A DNA stretch of 64,000 nt from Lampris incognitus (Eukaryota > Chordata > Actinopteri > Lampriformes > Lampridae). Each line of letters begins with the position of its first letter. The first letter of the stretch is position 1. The stretch lies in contig NC_079221.1 of NCBI RefSeq assembly GCF_029633865.1, forward strand, positions 1,545,215-1,609,214, read 5' to 3'. Both the position numbers and the translations under genes were made by a program. This document shows, piece after piece, positions 1-13,500 of this stretch. Below the pieces are notes generated by a model. That model saw nothing but the letters and a program-made list of their open reading frames with translations, ran no database searches and was not told the DNA's origin.

Positions 1-1519
1 TGTAGCTAATAGTGTCTCTTGGTCCGTGTCCGTGATGCTGTGGCCATGCCCTCATCTCGGACCGCCCCCTGCTGAACGCAGAAGCCCATTTAGGCTAGCT
101 AGCATGTAGCTAATAGTGTCTCTTGGTCCGTGTCCATGATGCTGGGACCATGCCCTCATCTCGGACCGCCCCCTGCTGAACGCAGAAGTCCATTTAGGCT
201 AGCTAGCATGTAGCTAATAGTGTCTCTTGGTCCATGTCCATGATGCTGGGACCATGCCCTCATCTCGGACCGCCCCCTGTTGAACGCAGAAGCCCATTTA
301 GGCTAGCTAGCATGTAGCTAATAGTGTCTCTTGGTCCGTGTCCATGATGCTGGGACCATGCCGTCGTCTCGGACCGCCCCCTGTTGAACGCAGAAGCCCA
401 TTTAGGCTAGCTACCATGTAGCTAATAGTGTCTCTTGGTCCGTGTCCGTGATGCTGTGGCCATGCCCTCATCTCGGACCGCCCCCTGTTGAACGCAGAAG
501 CCCATTTAGGCTAGCTAGCATGTAGCTAATAGTGTCTCTTTGTCCGTGTCCATGATGCTGGGGCCATGCCCTCGTCTCGGACCGCCCCCTGTTGAACGCA
601 GAAGCCCATTTAGGCTAGCTAGCATGTAGCTAATAGTGTCTCTTGGTCCTCGTCCATGATGCTGGGACCATGCCCTCGTCTCGGACAACCCCCTGTTGAA
701 CGCAGAAGCCCATTTAGGCTAGCTAGCATGTAGCTAATAGTGTCTCTTGGTCCTCGTCCATGATGCTGGGACCATGCCCTCGTCTCGGACCACCCCCTGT
801 TGAACGCAGAAGGCCATTTAGGCTAGCTAGCATGTAGCTAATAGTGTCTCTTGGTCCGTGTCCGTGATGCTGGGGCCATGCCCTCATCTCGGACCCCCCC
901 CTGTTGAACGCAGAAGCCCATTTAGGCTAGCTAGCATGTAGCTAATAGTGTCTCTTGGTCCGTGTCCGTGATGCTGAGGCCATGCCCTCATCTCGGACCG
1001 CCCCCTGTTGAACGCAGAAGCCCATTTAGGCTAGCTAGCATGTAGCTAATAGTGTCTCTTGGTCCGTGTCCGTGATGCTGGGACCATGCCCTCGTCTCGG
1101 ACCACCCCCTGTTGAACGCAGAAGCCCATTTAGGCTAGCTAGCATGTAGCTAATAGTGTCTCTTGGTCCGTGTCCATGATGCTGGGGCCATGCCCTCGTC
1201 TCGGACCTCCCCCTGTTGAACGCAGAAGGCCATTTAGGCTAGCTAGCATGTAGCTAATAGTGTCTCTTGGTCCGTGTCCATGATGCTGGGACCATGCCCT
1301 CGTCTCGGACCACCCCCTGTTGAACGCAGAAGCCCATTTAGGCTAGCTAGCATGTAGCTAATAGTGTCTCTTGGTCCGTGTCCGTGATGCTGGGGCCATG
1401 CCCTCATCTCGGACCCCCCCCCTGTTGAACGCAGAAGCCCATTTAGGCTAGCTAGCATGTAGCTAATAGTGTCTCTTGGTCCGTGTCCGTGATGCTGAGG
1501 CCATGCCCTCGTCTCGGAC
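1..1519. repeat. 104-bp tandem array, about 14.6 copies
   Basis: Units restart every 104 bases (1, 105, 209 and so on, to 1458 after a one-base C-tract expansion). Each unit contains tgtagctaatagtgtctctt and a gctagctagc block. Copies differ by scattered substitutions only. The array runs off the left edge of the window and stops in mid-unit at about 1519, only 64 bases before xrcc5 exon 2, so it should sit in xrcc5 intron 1. Open frames across it are by-products of the repeat. Confidence 0.95.
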
Positions 1520-1582
1520 ATATACGGAGCAACACGAAGAATCACCTGGCACAAACTCAGGTGAGCTGTCATTTTCTCGCAG

Positions 1583-4500
1583 TTGGCGTCAGTGTTGTGC
1601 ATGGACGTGGGATTTTCTATGTCCAATTCTTCCCCGGGCCAAGAACCTCCATTTGAACAAGCCAAAAAAGTCATCCAGAAGTTCGTCCAGCGCCAGGTAA
1701 CCCTCAAAGTCCTCTGCGTTTTTAAAGAAACGTTAATACGAGATCTCTGTTGTCCTCAGCATACATTGGAAAGGCGCTGTTTTTATTTGCCCACAGGTTT
1801 TTGCTGAGACTAAAGATGAATTGGCTTTGGTTCTCTTTGGTACCGATACTACCAGGAACCAATTAAGCGCGGATGGCCAGTACCAGAATATCACTGTTCA
1901 TCGTCCCCTTACCATTCCTGATTTTGAGCTTCTTGAAGACATCCAGAATCAGATCCATCCGCAGAGTCAACAAGCTGAATGTATCTTTTCATATAGACAG
2001 ACAGGTGCCTGTCTGTACAGTGTGATAGTTAATAAGAGTACATAATTATGTACTGTGTAAGTGAGTTATGTACTCTTAGTGCATAACTAAATGTACTCAC
2101 ATGTAAGATGTATTAAGAGTACATCTTGCATGTACTCTTAGTACATAATTTAGTGGGTACACCCACAAACAATCATACACATGCAATTGAGCATGCCTCC
2201 ATACTTTTTGACGTTGATTGATGGCTGGTTAGCTCCTTGACCACGCCTCATCAGGGTTGGATGCCCTTGTTGTTTGCTTGGATATTCTTCAGAACGAAGC
2301 AAAGTAAGTCTTATGACACAAAGTAAGTCTTATTAAACAAAGTAAGATTTCATTTGAATGCCTGCCTCTCTCAGACTCAGTGTTTGACTCATTTGCTTGA
2401 CACCAAACACTTGATTTCCGGTTTGGTATACATCACGGTGTCTGGATGGTATAGAAGTGTTTTTGCCTTCATGCTTTGTGTTCTGTTTGCAGAGGGAAGA
2501 AGTTTGATCGTTTCAACATTGCCATCCTCACTGACCTCAACACCCAGGTCAGCCCTGACCAGTTGGATGTTATCATTACAAATATAATGAGAGCTGGAAT
2601 AGACCTACAGTTCTTGTAAGGTTCAGACATATATGGCATATGTCACTGTATAGTAATGTATCTTTATATAAAATATAAACCCCACCTCAGCCAACTGACT
2701 CATGTCTAACCTGACCCTCGACATTTGCCTTTCTAGCTTGCCTTTCCCAGTGGGAGAGGAAGACGAGGAGGAGGAGGGTGGAGAAGGTAGGGACGGAGGG
2801 AACTCAAGTCAGCCAGGCAGAGGGAAGGGTCTGTCTGGGCATCAGAAGAAAGGCCTGGAGATGGTCAAGCAGATCATGTGTGCTTTGGATGATGAGGATG
2901 GGTTAAATGAAGTTTACTCCTTCAGGTTAGAAGCTGTGTGCTCTTTGGTTTGTTTGTTTTTTCACTTTTTTTTTGTCTTGAAGTTCATGCTTATTCAGTC
3001 TTCTCAGTTTAAACTTTGTACCTCTTTGGGATGATGATATTGTGTTATCTATCTATCTCCCTCCTGTTGCAGTGATGCCATCGAGAAACTTGCCATGTTC
3101 AAGCGCATTCAGAAGAGGCCTATGGCTTGGCCCTGTCAACTGACCATCGGCAGCTCTCTATCCATCCGCATTGTTGGATATAAAGCAGTGAGTAGGCTCA
3201 ATGAATGTACAGCATGCATAATCGTGTCTGTCTATTTGAAACAGTATCGCATTGTGGTGTAGTTAAGGTAGGAGTATGAGTGGTGTTGTATAATATCATG
3301 TCATGTAGAACAGCGGTCCCCAACCTTTTTTGCGCCACGGACCGGTTTAATGTCAGACAATATTTTCACGGACCGGCCTTTAAGGTGTGGCAGATAAACA
3401 CACAAAATAAAATTATACGACCGGCATAAAAACTGTGGTATTTTCTAAATATAATAATAAACGTGAATCCACTGTGTACTCGTATGCAACTTTATTAACA
3501 GCGTCCTCGTAACATCGCGCCAACAACATAACATGAGTAACATCCTCTCTGCCCCCTAACACTCTGGTCGCCATGGTAACGTTTAAACATGCCTTCAAAA
3601 TAAGATACAACACAAAAACAAATACAAATCGCATGAAAATACAACTCACCATAACGCTAAATCAGTGGGACCCCTGAGCTTGTTTCTCTGCAACGAGACG
3701 GTCCCATCTAGGGGTAATGGGACACAATGACACCCGAAGTGTGTTGCTTATGTCCAGTCTACTCCGTAATTTTGTTTTGGTTGCTGTCACTGCAGAAGAT
3801 CCCGCTTCACACAAATAGGATGTCAGGAATGGCAACAGGGTTTTCAGTGCTGTTGTGGTGATCTCAGGGTATTCTGCCGTGACTTTAATCCAGAACACCG
3901 GCAGAGTTGTTGTCTCGAACATACTTTTAAGGTTGACAAATGGGTCGTGGATCCATTCCTTGGCAGTTCGTGGGTCTTTTGTGGTTGGGAAGTAGAGCTC
4001 AAACTCTTTTAAAAGCAAAGACAGGTGATGGTGCAGCAGCTGGGAGAATGACGGCTCGGTCTCAGTCTCTTCCAAAATCCCCGCGAATGTTTGAAACATG
4101 TCAAATATACCTCTGTTCACGCGCCGTCCCCACAAATCCAGTTTGGCTTTAAATGCAGCTACTTTATCTGCCAACTTGAAGACAGTTGTCATTTTCCCCT
4201 GAAGTGACCGATTGAGTTCATTGAGCAGGTTGAATATGTCGCACAAGTAAGCGAGTTTTGCGACCCATTCCTCGTCACTGAAATGTGCTGCCAGCGGTGA
4301 CTTTTTTTCTTGAGAGAAATCTCTGCAGCGGCTCTCGTAATTCAAACACTCTGGCCAGCGATCTCCCTCGGGATAGCCATCTTATTTCTGTGTATAAGAG
4401 AAGGTGTCTGTACTCCGCGTCCATCTCCTCACAAAGCTGCTCGAACAGGCGCGAGTTAAGGGCGCGTGCTCTGACGTGGTTAATAACTTTAACGACGTCA

Positions 4501-7500
4501 TTCAATACGCTGTTAAGTTCCGGTGGTATTTTTCGGCTAGCCAGCATTTCCCTGTGAATGACACAATGCGTAGACTCACATTCAGGTGCAACCTCCTTAA
4601 TCCGAGTAGTTAAACCAGACAGCCGTCCGGTCATGGCAGCAGCTCCGTCTGTGCATATGCCGACACAAAAGGACCATTTCAGTTTTCCTGATATATATAA
4701 TCATCCAGCGACTTGAATAGTTCTGCGGCTGTGGTTTTGGTTGGCAACGATAGTGCAAATAACATATCCTCATGCACATCCTCCTGATAAAGATATCGCA
4801 CATAAACAAGTAGTGTTGCCTTGTTGTCAATATCTGTAGACTCGTCAACCTGGAGTGCGTACCACGGTGATGTATTAATCCTCTCCAACGACTGGGTCTC
4901 AATGTCCTCTGCTAGTATTTCCTCCATGTGCCGAGTGACGGTGCTGGCCGAAAGAGTCACCTGTGCTATCTTTTTAACCGCAGCCTCTCCTAGAAGTTCA
5001 CGGCAAATGTCTTCAGTGGCGGGCAGGATCAATTCTTCACCAATGGTGAATGGCTTCTTAGCCTTAGCAATACGATTAGCCACCAAGTATGATGCTCTCA
5101 GTGCACTCGCATTTGTTGATGTGGTGGCCCTCAGTAATTGCTTCTGTCCTTCTTGTTCATGCTTTTTTCTTCCAAAATACTCCGAAGGCTTGTCTTTTAA
5201 TGCAGGGTGCTTGGTCTCCAAGTGGCGAAGCCGTTTTGAAGGCTTCATTGCCTCATTAGAGAGCCGGTCGCCGCACATTATGCAGAGCGGGCTTGGTGCG
5301 CGGGAATCCCCTGTCGCGATAAATCCATATTTTAAGTAGGACTCCTGGTATTGTCTGTTAAATGCAGCTTTCTTTTTCTTGGAAGTCGTAGGCTCTTCTT
5401 CTGTCTCCTCACCGGGCCTTTTCCCCTTCGCAAAGAAACTTTCCAAAGACGTTTGTTTTTCACTCATTTTGCTAGCTTGTGGGTATAATTTTAGCGGCAA
5501 CGTATCACGTGACCGAGACAAGCATCAGGAGTGAGTCATAGACGGATGTAACAGAGGGAATCCGGTCACTTTTCCAAATAAAACATCGTTCAGACTCAGA
5601 TAACAAATAAAACGGAAATAATGTAAGTTATTTATTCTTTCTCTGCGGCCCGGTACCAAATGACCCACGGACCGGTACCGGTCCGCGGCCCGGGGGTTGG
5701 GGACCGCTGATGTAGAATGTAATGCATTTCAGCAGATGGTCTTAGTAAAATGTAGTACTTCAAAATATTTTTATGATTCAATTTATTTATTTATCTCTAT
5801 AATCACCCATTAACTTGGGGGTTAAGAGTGGAAAAATTAAAATTTGCATCCTTGAGCAGTGGAGGGAGCAAACAATATTTGACCAGCATGGAGGCCCAGT
5901 GGTTAGCACTGTTGCCTCACAGCAAGGAGGTCCTAGGTTTGAACCCCAGGCCGTCCAGGGTCCTTTCTCTGTGGAGTTTGCATGTTCTCCCCGTGTCTGC
6001 ATGGGTTTCCTCCGGGTCCTCTGGTTTCCTCCCACCATCAAAAGACATGCATAGGTTAATACTCCTGTCTGTGCCCCTGACTGAGGCATGGCAATAAAGA
6101 ATTGGAGTTGGTCCCAGCCGCTGCCCACCGATCCTAGCTACAGTGTGTGTTGTGGTGGGTTAAATGCAGAGGATGAATTTCCCCACAGGGATTAATAAAG
6201 TACAGCTTATCTTATATGAATGCCTAAACATTTGAATCCAAAATGCACTAAACAGAAAGGGATGGTTGATTATGGAATTTGGAGCGCTGGGAGGTTGACC
6301 GTGAAACATTCACTTTTCTGTAGTTTTAATTTATACCCTGAAAAAGAAGCAAATATTTGCACAATGTCAATAATATGAGGGACAGATGCTACAGGGTCTG
6401 TAACATAAAGTAGCAGGTCATCTACGTAAAGTACTATACTCTATTCTCCACTCTCAAATGTGATTCCCATGAATGACAATAAGGACTTCAAAGTTATTGA
6501 TAGCAGCTCGATAGTGAGCGCAAAAAGTTGAGGCGACAGAAGGCACCCTTCTTTTGTCCCAAAGAACAAAGGAAAGAATTTGGAACAGAAACAATTTGTA
6601 GAAACACGTGCCTGGGGGGCACTGTGGAGCAAGCTATGGAGTAGGACGTGTATCATTTAGCACTGCAGAACAAACAATCAAATAACGAATTCAAAGGCAC
6701 TTTATTCGCATTTTACCCGGTGACACAGCATTATTAAGGTATTAGATCAACATCCACGCTGTATCATGGTGCACAGGACCGCTAAAAGATGTCGGACCGC
6801 CACATCTACGCCGAGGCCTATTTCGTCCTCAACCTCAAGTGAGAAAGGAGATCGCGATGCTGGAGACCCCATCGGGGCTCACGCGGAAGAACGTGAGCTG
6901 CTTTCCTCCTTGCGTGCGGACTTTGTTGCCATGATGAAAACGGAGGTTAGAGCGGTCTTAGAGAGTGAAATGGCAACAATTAGAGCAGATGCACATGCGC
7001 TTAGAAAGGGGTTCGAGGACTTTAAAATAGCCATGAACACGGAATTAACCACACTGTGCAACACCATGGGAGACGCAGAACAGAGCCTGACTACCTGCTC
7101 TGACGACGTTGAGGCTCTGAAACAAGAGGTGAAGCGGCTGGGAACCCTGACTGAGTCACTAAAAGAGAAATGTGAAGATCTAGAGTCTAGATCCAGGAGG
7201 AACAATAGTAGGATCATGGGGGTACCAGAGGGTCCTAATAGTTGTTCCAAAGTTCGGTTGCAGACCTGTTGCAGGAAGCATTCGACCTTAGTGACGCCCC
7301 ATTGATAGACGGGTCTCACAGATCACTACAGCCGGTTCCAAAGCCAGGACAGCAACCCAGGACCATTGTAGCATGCCTGCATTACTACAATGACTGTGCT
7401 AATATACTGCGTCTTGCCAGGGAGAAGCAGAGGATTAAGGTGAAGGACATGACCATATCAGTCTTCCCTGACTACACCGCACGGGTCGCCAAGGCCCGCG

Positions 7501-10500
7501 CAGCCTTCAATGGCGTCAGGCAGCAGCTCAGAGGACTAGAGGGAGTCCGATTTGGTATCTCTCATCCGGTCCGACTTTGCATCACGTTTAACGGCGTGGA
7601 AAAGATTTTCCTGGATCCAATCCTATGTCACGCAGGCCATTATTCCTCATGCTCAAGCGGACAGAGACACCATCCAAGTTACTTGAGGAGGTCCAGACCA
7701 AAATGAAGGAGCATAAACTGATAATGACACCTTGATTGTGTCTGACATTCTTGTGTAAGAAGTGGGGTTGTTGTGAAGCGTCTAGTGTGTTGGTGTAGTG
7801 TTGTGTGTTGTCACGTCTCAGTCTCAACCTTCACCGCTGTCTAGCAGAAATGCAAACAGGAGAGCCGAGCACATAAGTCTCTCCCTGCCAGTACACAGCC
7901 TCTTCAACAGCAAGCCCTATGTAGCGCCTCCTCGTGGTGACACCCAGTAACTGGGTACACCTTGGACCCTGGCTGAACTACAAGGGACTCGGAGGAGGTC
8001 TGGCCCCTAGACGTGCAGTACACAGGCCCACCGGTGTGTGGATATTCCCTGATGCCCACGAACCACCCCCAGCTATGGCTAAAGTAGTGCCACTGCCTAG
8101 TGGATACCTCGGGAGAGGAACAGGCTATGGGAGTAAATCCCTACACAACATCAACGTCCACATTGCTGTTGTTTTGTGTTTTTCTTGCCCTTTTGTGTGT
8201 GTTTAAGTGGGAGAGTACTGCTGGCGTCATGTGTGGCTGCTGCTTCTCCCTCTCGTAGCCCCCCTGCCCATCCACCCCTGTATGTCTGTGTTATGTTTAT
8301 CTGTCTTGTTTCACCCTGTTTATTGTAAAGCGACTTTGAGTGTTAGAAAAGTGCTATATAAGTTTGCTTTATTATTATTATTATTGAGTCCACACCTTTT
8401 GACACTTGGAAACATAACTGTGCTCTCTGATGCTAACAGTGGCACAGCAATTACCTGGGTATTTACTCTGGACTGTTTTGTTTCAATATTTTAGAGGTTT
8501 GGTGCTCTTTTCAAGGGCTATATTTTGATACGAATGTTTCTACCTCAGGTTTGGGCTATTTTTGTCTGATTTCATTTTACTATTCTGACTATTGTTACTT
8601 TTTGTGCCTTAAAAGTCTGACAAGGCATGTTCTGCAGGCCCTACTTAGCTTAGTGGTTTCCTGGACAACAAGCGCTTTTTATGTGCTTTTACTTCCTTAG
8701 TTTAAGGAAGGGGGGAGATCTGCATAGGGATTTAGGACTCCTTTTTTTCTTCATTATTTTCTGTTTCTTTCTAATTTGTTTTCTTTTTTTCTATTTTCAT
8801 ATATCTTTTTCATTTGGAAAAGACTAAACATGGGGACTATAGCTATTCAGACCCTTACCACTTGATCCTGTTGCACAGCTTGTAATAAATTATGGCATCA
8901 CCTAGTTGCAGTACTTCAGGCTCTATTCGACTCACCAGTTGGAATATTAAAGGAATCCACCATCCGATTAAACGCAGCCATGTGTTTGCAAACCTAAAAT
9001 TCCTGGGCTCGGAAATTATTTTTCTTCAAGAGACTCGCCTTCGCACTAATGAATGTACCAAACTTGAGAGAGGCTGGATTGGGCAGATATTTTGTTCCAA
9101 ATATGAGGACAGGTCCAGAGACACAGCCATACTGATTAAAAAGGGAATCCCTTTTTTTCCAACTTCAGTAATTGCTGATAAGAATGGCAGATACATAATT
9201 GTTGCTGGTAAACTTTTTGGTTCACAGGTTGTTTTAGCTAATGTCTACAGTCCGAACTGGGACAACCCACAGTTTTTCTCCCGCTTTATAGCTAAAATAC
9301 CAGATCTCCACACACACCATCTAGTTTTGGGAGGTGACTTCAACTGCATGCTGTACCCAGACCTGGACAAGTCCAAATCTGGTAAGGTTCTTCTGTCATT
9401 TATGGACTTATACAAATTTACAGACCCGTTCAGAAACACAAATCCTACAGCTAAACAATACTAATTTTTCTCGCCAGTTCACCACTCATATTCACGAATC
9501 GATTTTTTCTCTTGCTCAATAGTGGTTTTCTCCCATTAATCACAAACTGCCAGTACCACAGCATTGTTATCTCTGACCACAGCCTGGCTCAGTTAGATAT
9601 GCGTTTCCCCAATAGTGTAGCACCGCAGCACACTTGGCAACTAGAGGCATTGTTGCTTTCCAGTGATAAATTCATCAAGTTTATAAATGAGCAAATTGAT
9701 ACCTATCTAGACATTAACTCGACCCCAGGTCTGGCTTACATTATAATCTGGGGATCCCTCAAAGCCTACCTCAGAGGACAAATCATCTCTTATTCTTGTC
9801 GTTCAGTCCCTGGCTGAACTACAAGAGACTCGGAGGAGGTCTGGCCCCTAGACGTGCGTTATGCAAGCCCACTGGTGTGTGGATATTCCCTGATGCCCAC
9901 GAACCAGCCCCGCAGCTATCGGTTAAATAGTGCCACTGCCTAGTGGCTAGCTCGGGAAAGGAATAGGCTACGGGAGTAAACCCCTACAGAAAATCAATGT
10001 CCACAGTGCTGTTGTTTTTTGTTTTTTGCCCTTTGTATGTGTTTAAGTTGGAGAGTACGGTTGGCGTCGTGTGTTGCTGCCGCTTCTCCCTCTCGTAGCC
10101 CTCCCTTTACATCCACCCCTGTATGTTTGTGCTATGTTTATCTGTTGTCTTGTTTCACCCCATTTATTGTAAAGTGACTTCAAGTGTTAGAAAAGCGCTA
10201 TAGAAGATTTATTATTATTATTATTCGGCTTTTGAGAAGCAAAAACGCACAAAATGTCTTTCAGAAACGCCTACTCAGATAACAGATATAGACAAGAGAT
10301 TTTCTACTGACCCAAAATCTGAAGGAACAGCTACTGCTACAGATTGAATTTGCCAACTTGTCAATCAGACATATTGAACAGCTTTTATTTAAATCAAAAT
10401 ATGAACATGGTGACAAAATAGGTAGACTGCTATCCCATCAACTTCAACAAGTGGTGGCTAACAGAGCTATTTCAGAGATACGTGTGGCACCTGGCGTGAC

Positions 10501-13500
10501 TTCCATACATCCCAAAACTATTAATGACAGTTTCAAAGAGTTTTATAGTAATCTCTATGCAACAGAGGCCAATGTAGATACTTCTGAGGTTAATACTTTC
10601 CTTGACAAAATAAACATTCCAATGATTCACCCAGAAGCCCAACGCAGCCTTGAAGCTACTATAACATGTAAAGAAATCACTCACGCTATTAACTCGATGC
10701 GAAGTGACAAACCAGCAGGGTCAGATGGGTTTCCCATAGAATTTTATGAATCTTTTTCTTCAAAATTATCTCCCATCTTATGCTCTGTATACCAAGAAAC
10801 ACTACTGGAACAAAAACTACCTGAAACGATGACACGGGCAATCATTTTGGTTCTATCAAAAACAAAAGACAAAAAAAAGGCAGAGATCCATTAAACTGTG
10901 GTGCCTATTGGCCGATAAGCATTCTGTGTTCTGACTATAAAATTCTCACCAAGATCCTCTCCCAACACATTGAAACTGTGATTTCTAGCATCATTGCATC
11001 TAACCAAACAGGTTTTATACCAGGTGGGCAATGCTTCTACAACATGCATAGGCTGTTTAATGTGCTCTATTCTTCTCATTCAACCCAGCAAGCAGAAGTT
11101 GTACTCTCCCTAGACGCTGGGAAAGCCTTCAATCGGATCAAATGGAAGTACCTTCTGGCTGTTCTGGAATGATTTGGATTCGGCCCAGTATGCATAACAT
11201 GGATCAGACTACTTTATGCAACCCCAAAGGCGTCAGTGCGAACCGATTCCATATGCTTTAGACTATTTTCTCCTCCATCGTGGCATTAAACAAGGCTGTG
11301 GCCTATCTCCATATTTATTCAATATTGGTATTGAGCCCTTGGCTATAGCCCTTAGAGCAGAAGTAAAGATAGCTGCCATCATGAGAGGGGGTTTTACCCA
11401 TAAAGTTTCACTTTATGCAGACGACCTCCTTCTGTACATATCTGATCCAGTAGAGTCCCTACCTGGGCTTATAGACGTGTTTCTCCACTTCGGAAGACTC
11501 TCTGGCTATAAATTAAACTTCTCCAAAAATCTGCTTTTTTCTATTAACGAAATGGCATCAGATCGTAACTACAATAACTTTCCGTTTAAGCTTGAACACC
11601 ATTCATTTACTTATCTAGAAATCACTTTTACGTGAGCTTACAATGATCTATATGGCCATAACTTTAAAAACTTACTAGACCATGCAAAACTGGATCTTGT
11701 GAAATGGGCATCACTACTGGTCTCCTTGGCAGGCAGGGTTAATACAATTAAAATGACGGTGCTGCCTTGTTTCCTGTATCTGTTCCAAATGATAAATTTC
11801 TTCTTACCTAAACCTGTTTTGTGACCTTTCACGGTCACATCTCTTAATTTGTTTGGAATCGATCCAGGCCACGATCAAAAGGAACCACTTTGGAGATGCC
11901 TAGGTTAATGGGAGGACTGGGACTGCCTAATTTTATGTTTTATTACTGGTCAGCCAACATAGTTAAATTAACTTACAGGACTGCAGTGTTTCAAAATAAA
12001 AGTGACCCCACCTGGGCCCTATGGAGACCCATTTTAATCCCAAAATCTCTCCAGTATCCATACTGAGTTCCGCACTATTAAACATGTCAATAATCCTGTG
12101 ATAAAAAGCTCTCTTAGAATCTGGCATCAATTCAGAAAACACTTTAATTTCAATTGAAGATGTGTCCATATGCCCTTGACTCATAACCATCTGTTTCTTC
12201 CTTCTCAGACTGATGCAGCATTTCAGATGTGGCATAATAATGGTTTGATCATTTTAGCGACCATTTATAGATGGCATTTTTGCTTCATTTAAAATTCTCC
12301 AACAGGAACATAATATACCAAAGAGACACTTTTTTAGATACCTCCAGGCCTGCAGCTTTGCCAAAGAACACTACTTGTTTCCTGTCCTGTGGGAAAAGAG
12401 CATACTAGACATCATATTGGACTGGGACCCGGATACCAAGGGAAACGTTTCTAAAATATATAAGATTATTCAAGCTATTGGCTCACCTTCCTTGGACAAA
12501 ACAAAATCAGCCTGGGAGCAGGATTTAAACGCCGAACTCGCTGAAGAGATGTGGAAACATTCCTTACGGCGCATTCACACCACCTCTCTCTGCCTTAGGC
12601 GTCGCCTTATTCAAGTCAAAGTGTTACATCGTTTACATTACATGAGAGAGAAACTGTCCGAATTCTGTCCCAATATCGATCCTACTTGTATTAGGTGCCA
12701 CTTGAACCCAGCTACAGTGGGGCACATGTTTTGGGAATTTCCATCTTTGGCTACATTTTGGGGTCGTATCTTTGAAGTGTTCTCATTTATTTGTTGTAAA
12801 ACAATTGAACCAGCCCAATCACGGCCATTTTTGGAGTTCCCAGTGAGGGCATAGACATCACTACACCCCAAGCTACCTCTAGCATTTGTCTCACTTCAAG
12901 CCCGGAGACTAATTCTTCGCAATGGGAAGTCTGATAAGCCCCCATCATTCACAGGTTGTATCAAAGAAGTGCTATCTTTACTTCCATTAGACAAACTCAG
13001 ATACAACAGATGTAAGTCCCATCAGAAACTTATGGATGTCTGGTCTCCCTTTCTAGAATTCACTCTTGCTTGTCTCTTTTAGAAATACCAGAATAGAGCT
13101 CTTTCCCCCCAATTACAGCAACTACCCTTTTATTCAAAGTATTAGGAACAGGACTGGGTGATGCTTTAATAATTCGGGATAATTTAGCTGGAATAAGTGC
13201 CTTATTGTGTTATTGTCGATGAGTCTGTCCGCCTGTACTTAAATATTTGTATTGAGATGTGTGGGTATGTACATAGATCTCTTTATTTGTGTATACATAT
13301 GTGCATATATATACTGTATATATATCTGTGTCTGTATATGTGTGCATATATGTACTTAGCACTATTGAGTGGTTCCAGTTGTAACAAACAAAGCCCCTTT
13401 GTTTTCATACATGTTTAATTGATGATTTTGTTTTTTGTCTTTTTATTCTCTGACTTGCTTGTTGTCTTTCTTTTTTCTTGTGTCCAGGGGAGGGGGGGGT

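Noticed and set aside
1-1519. CRISPR-like regular repeats
   Set aside because: Units are contiguous 104-bp tandem copies without distinct spacers, and the context is a vertebrate genome.
1476-1582. A start codon at 1476 and a GT donor at 1561 as xrcc5 exon 1
   Set aside because: It would leave a 22-base intron and the peptide comes from the end of the 104-bp array. Ku80 exon 1 should be short and lie further upstream.
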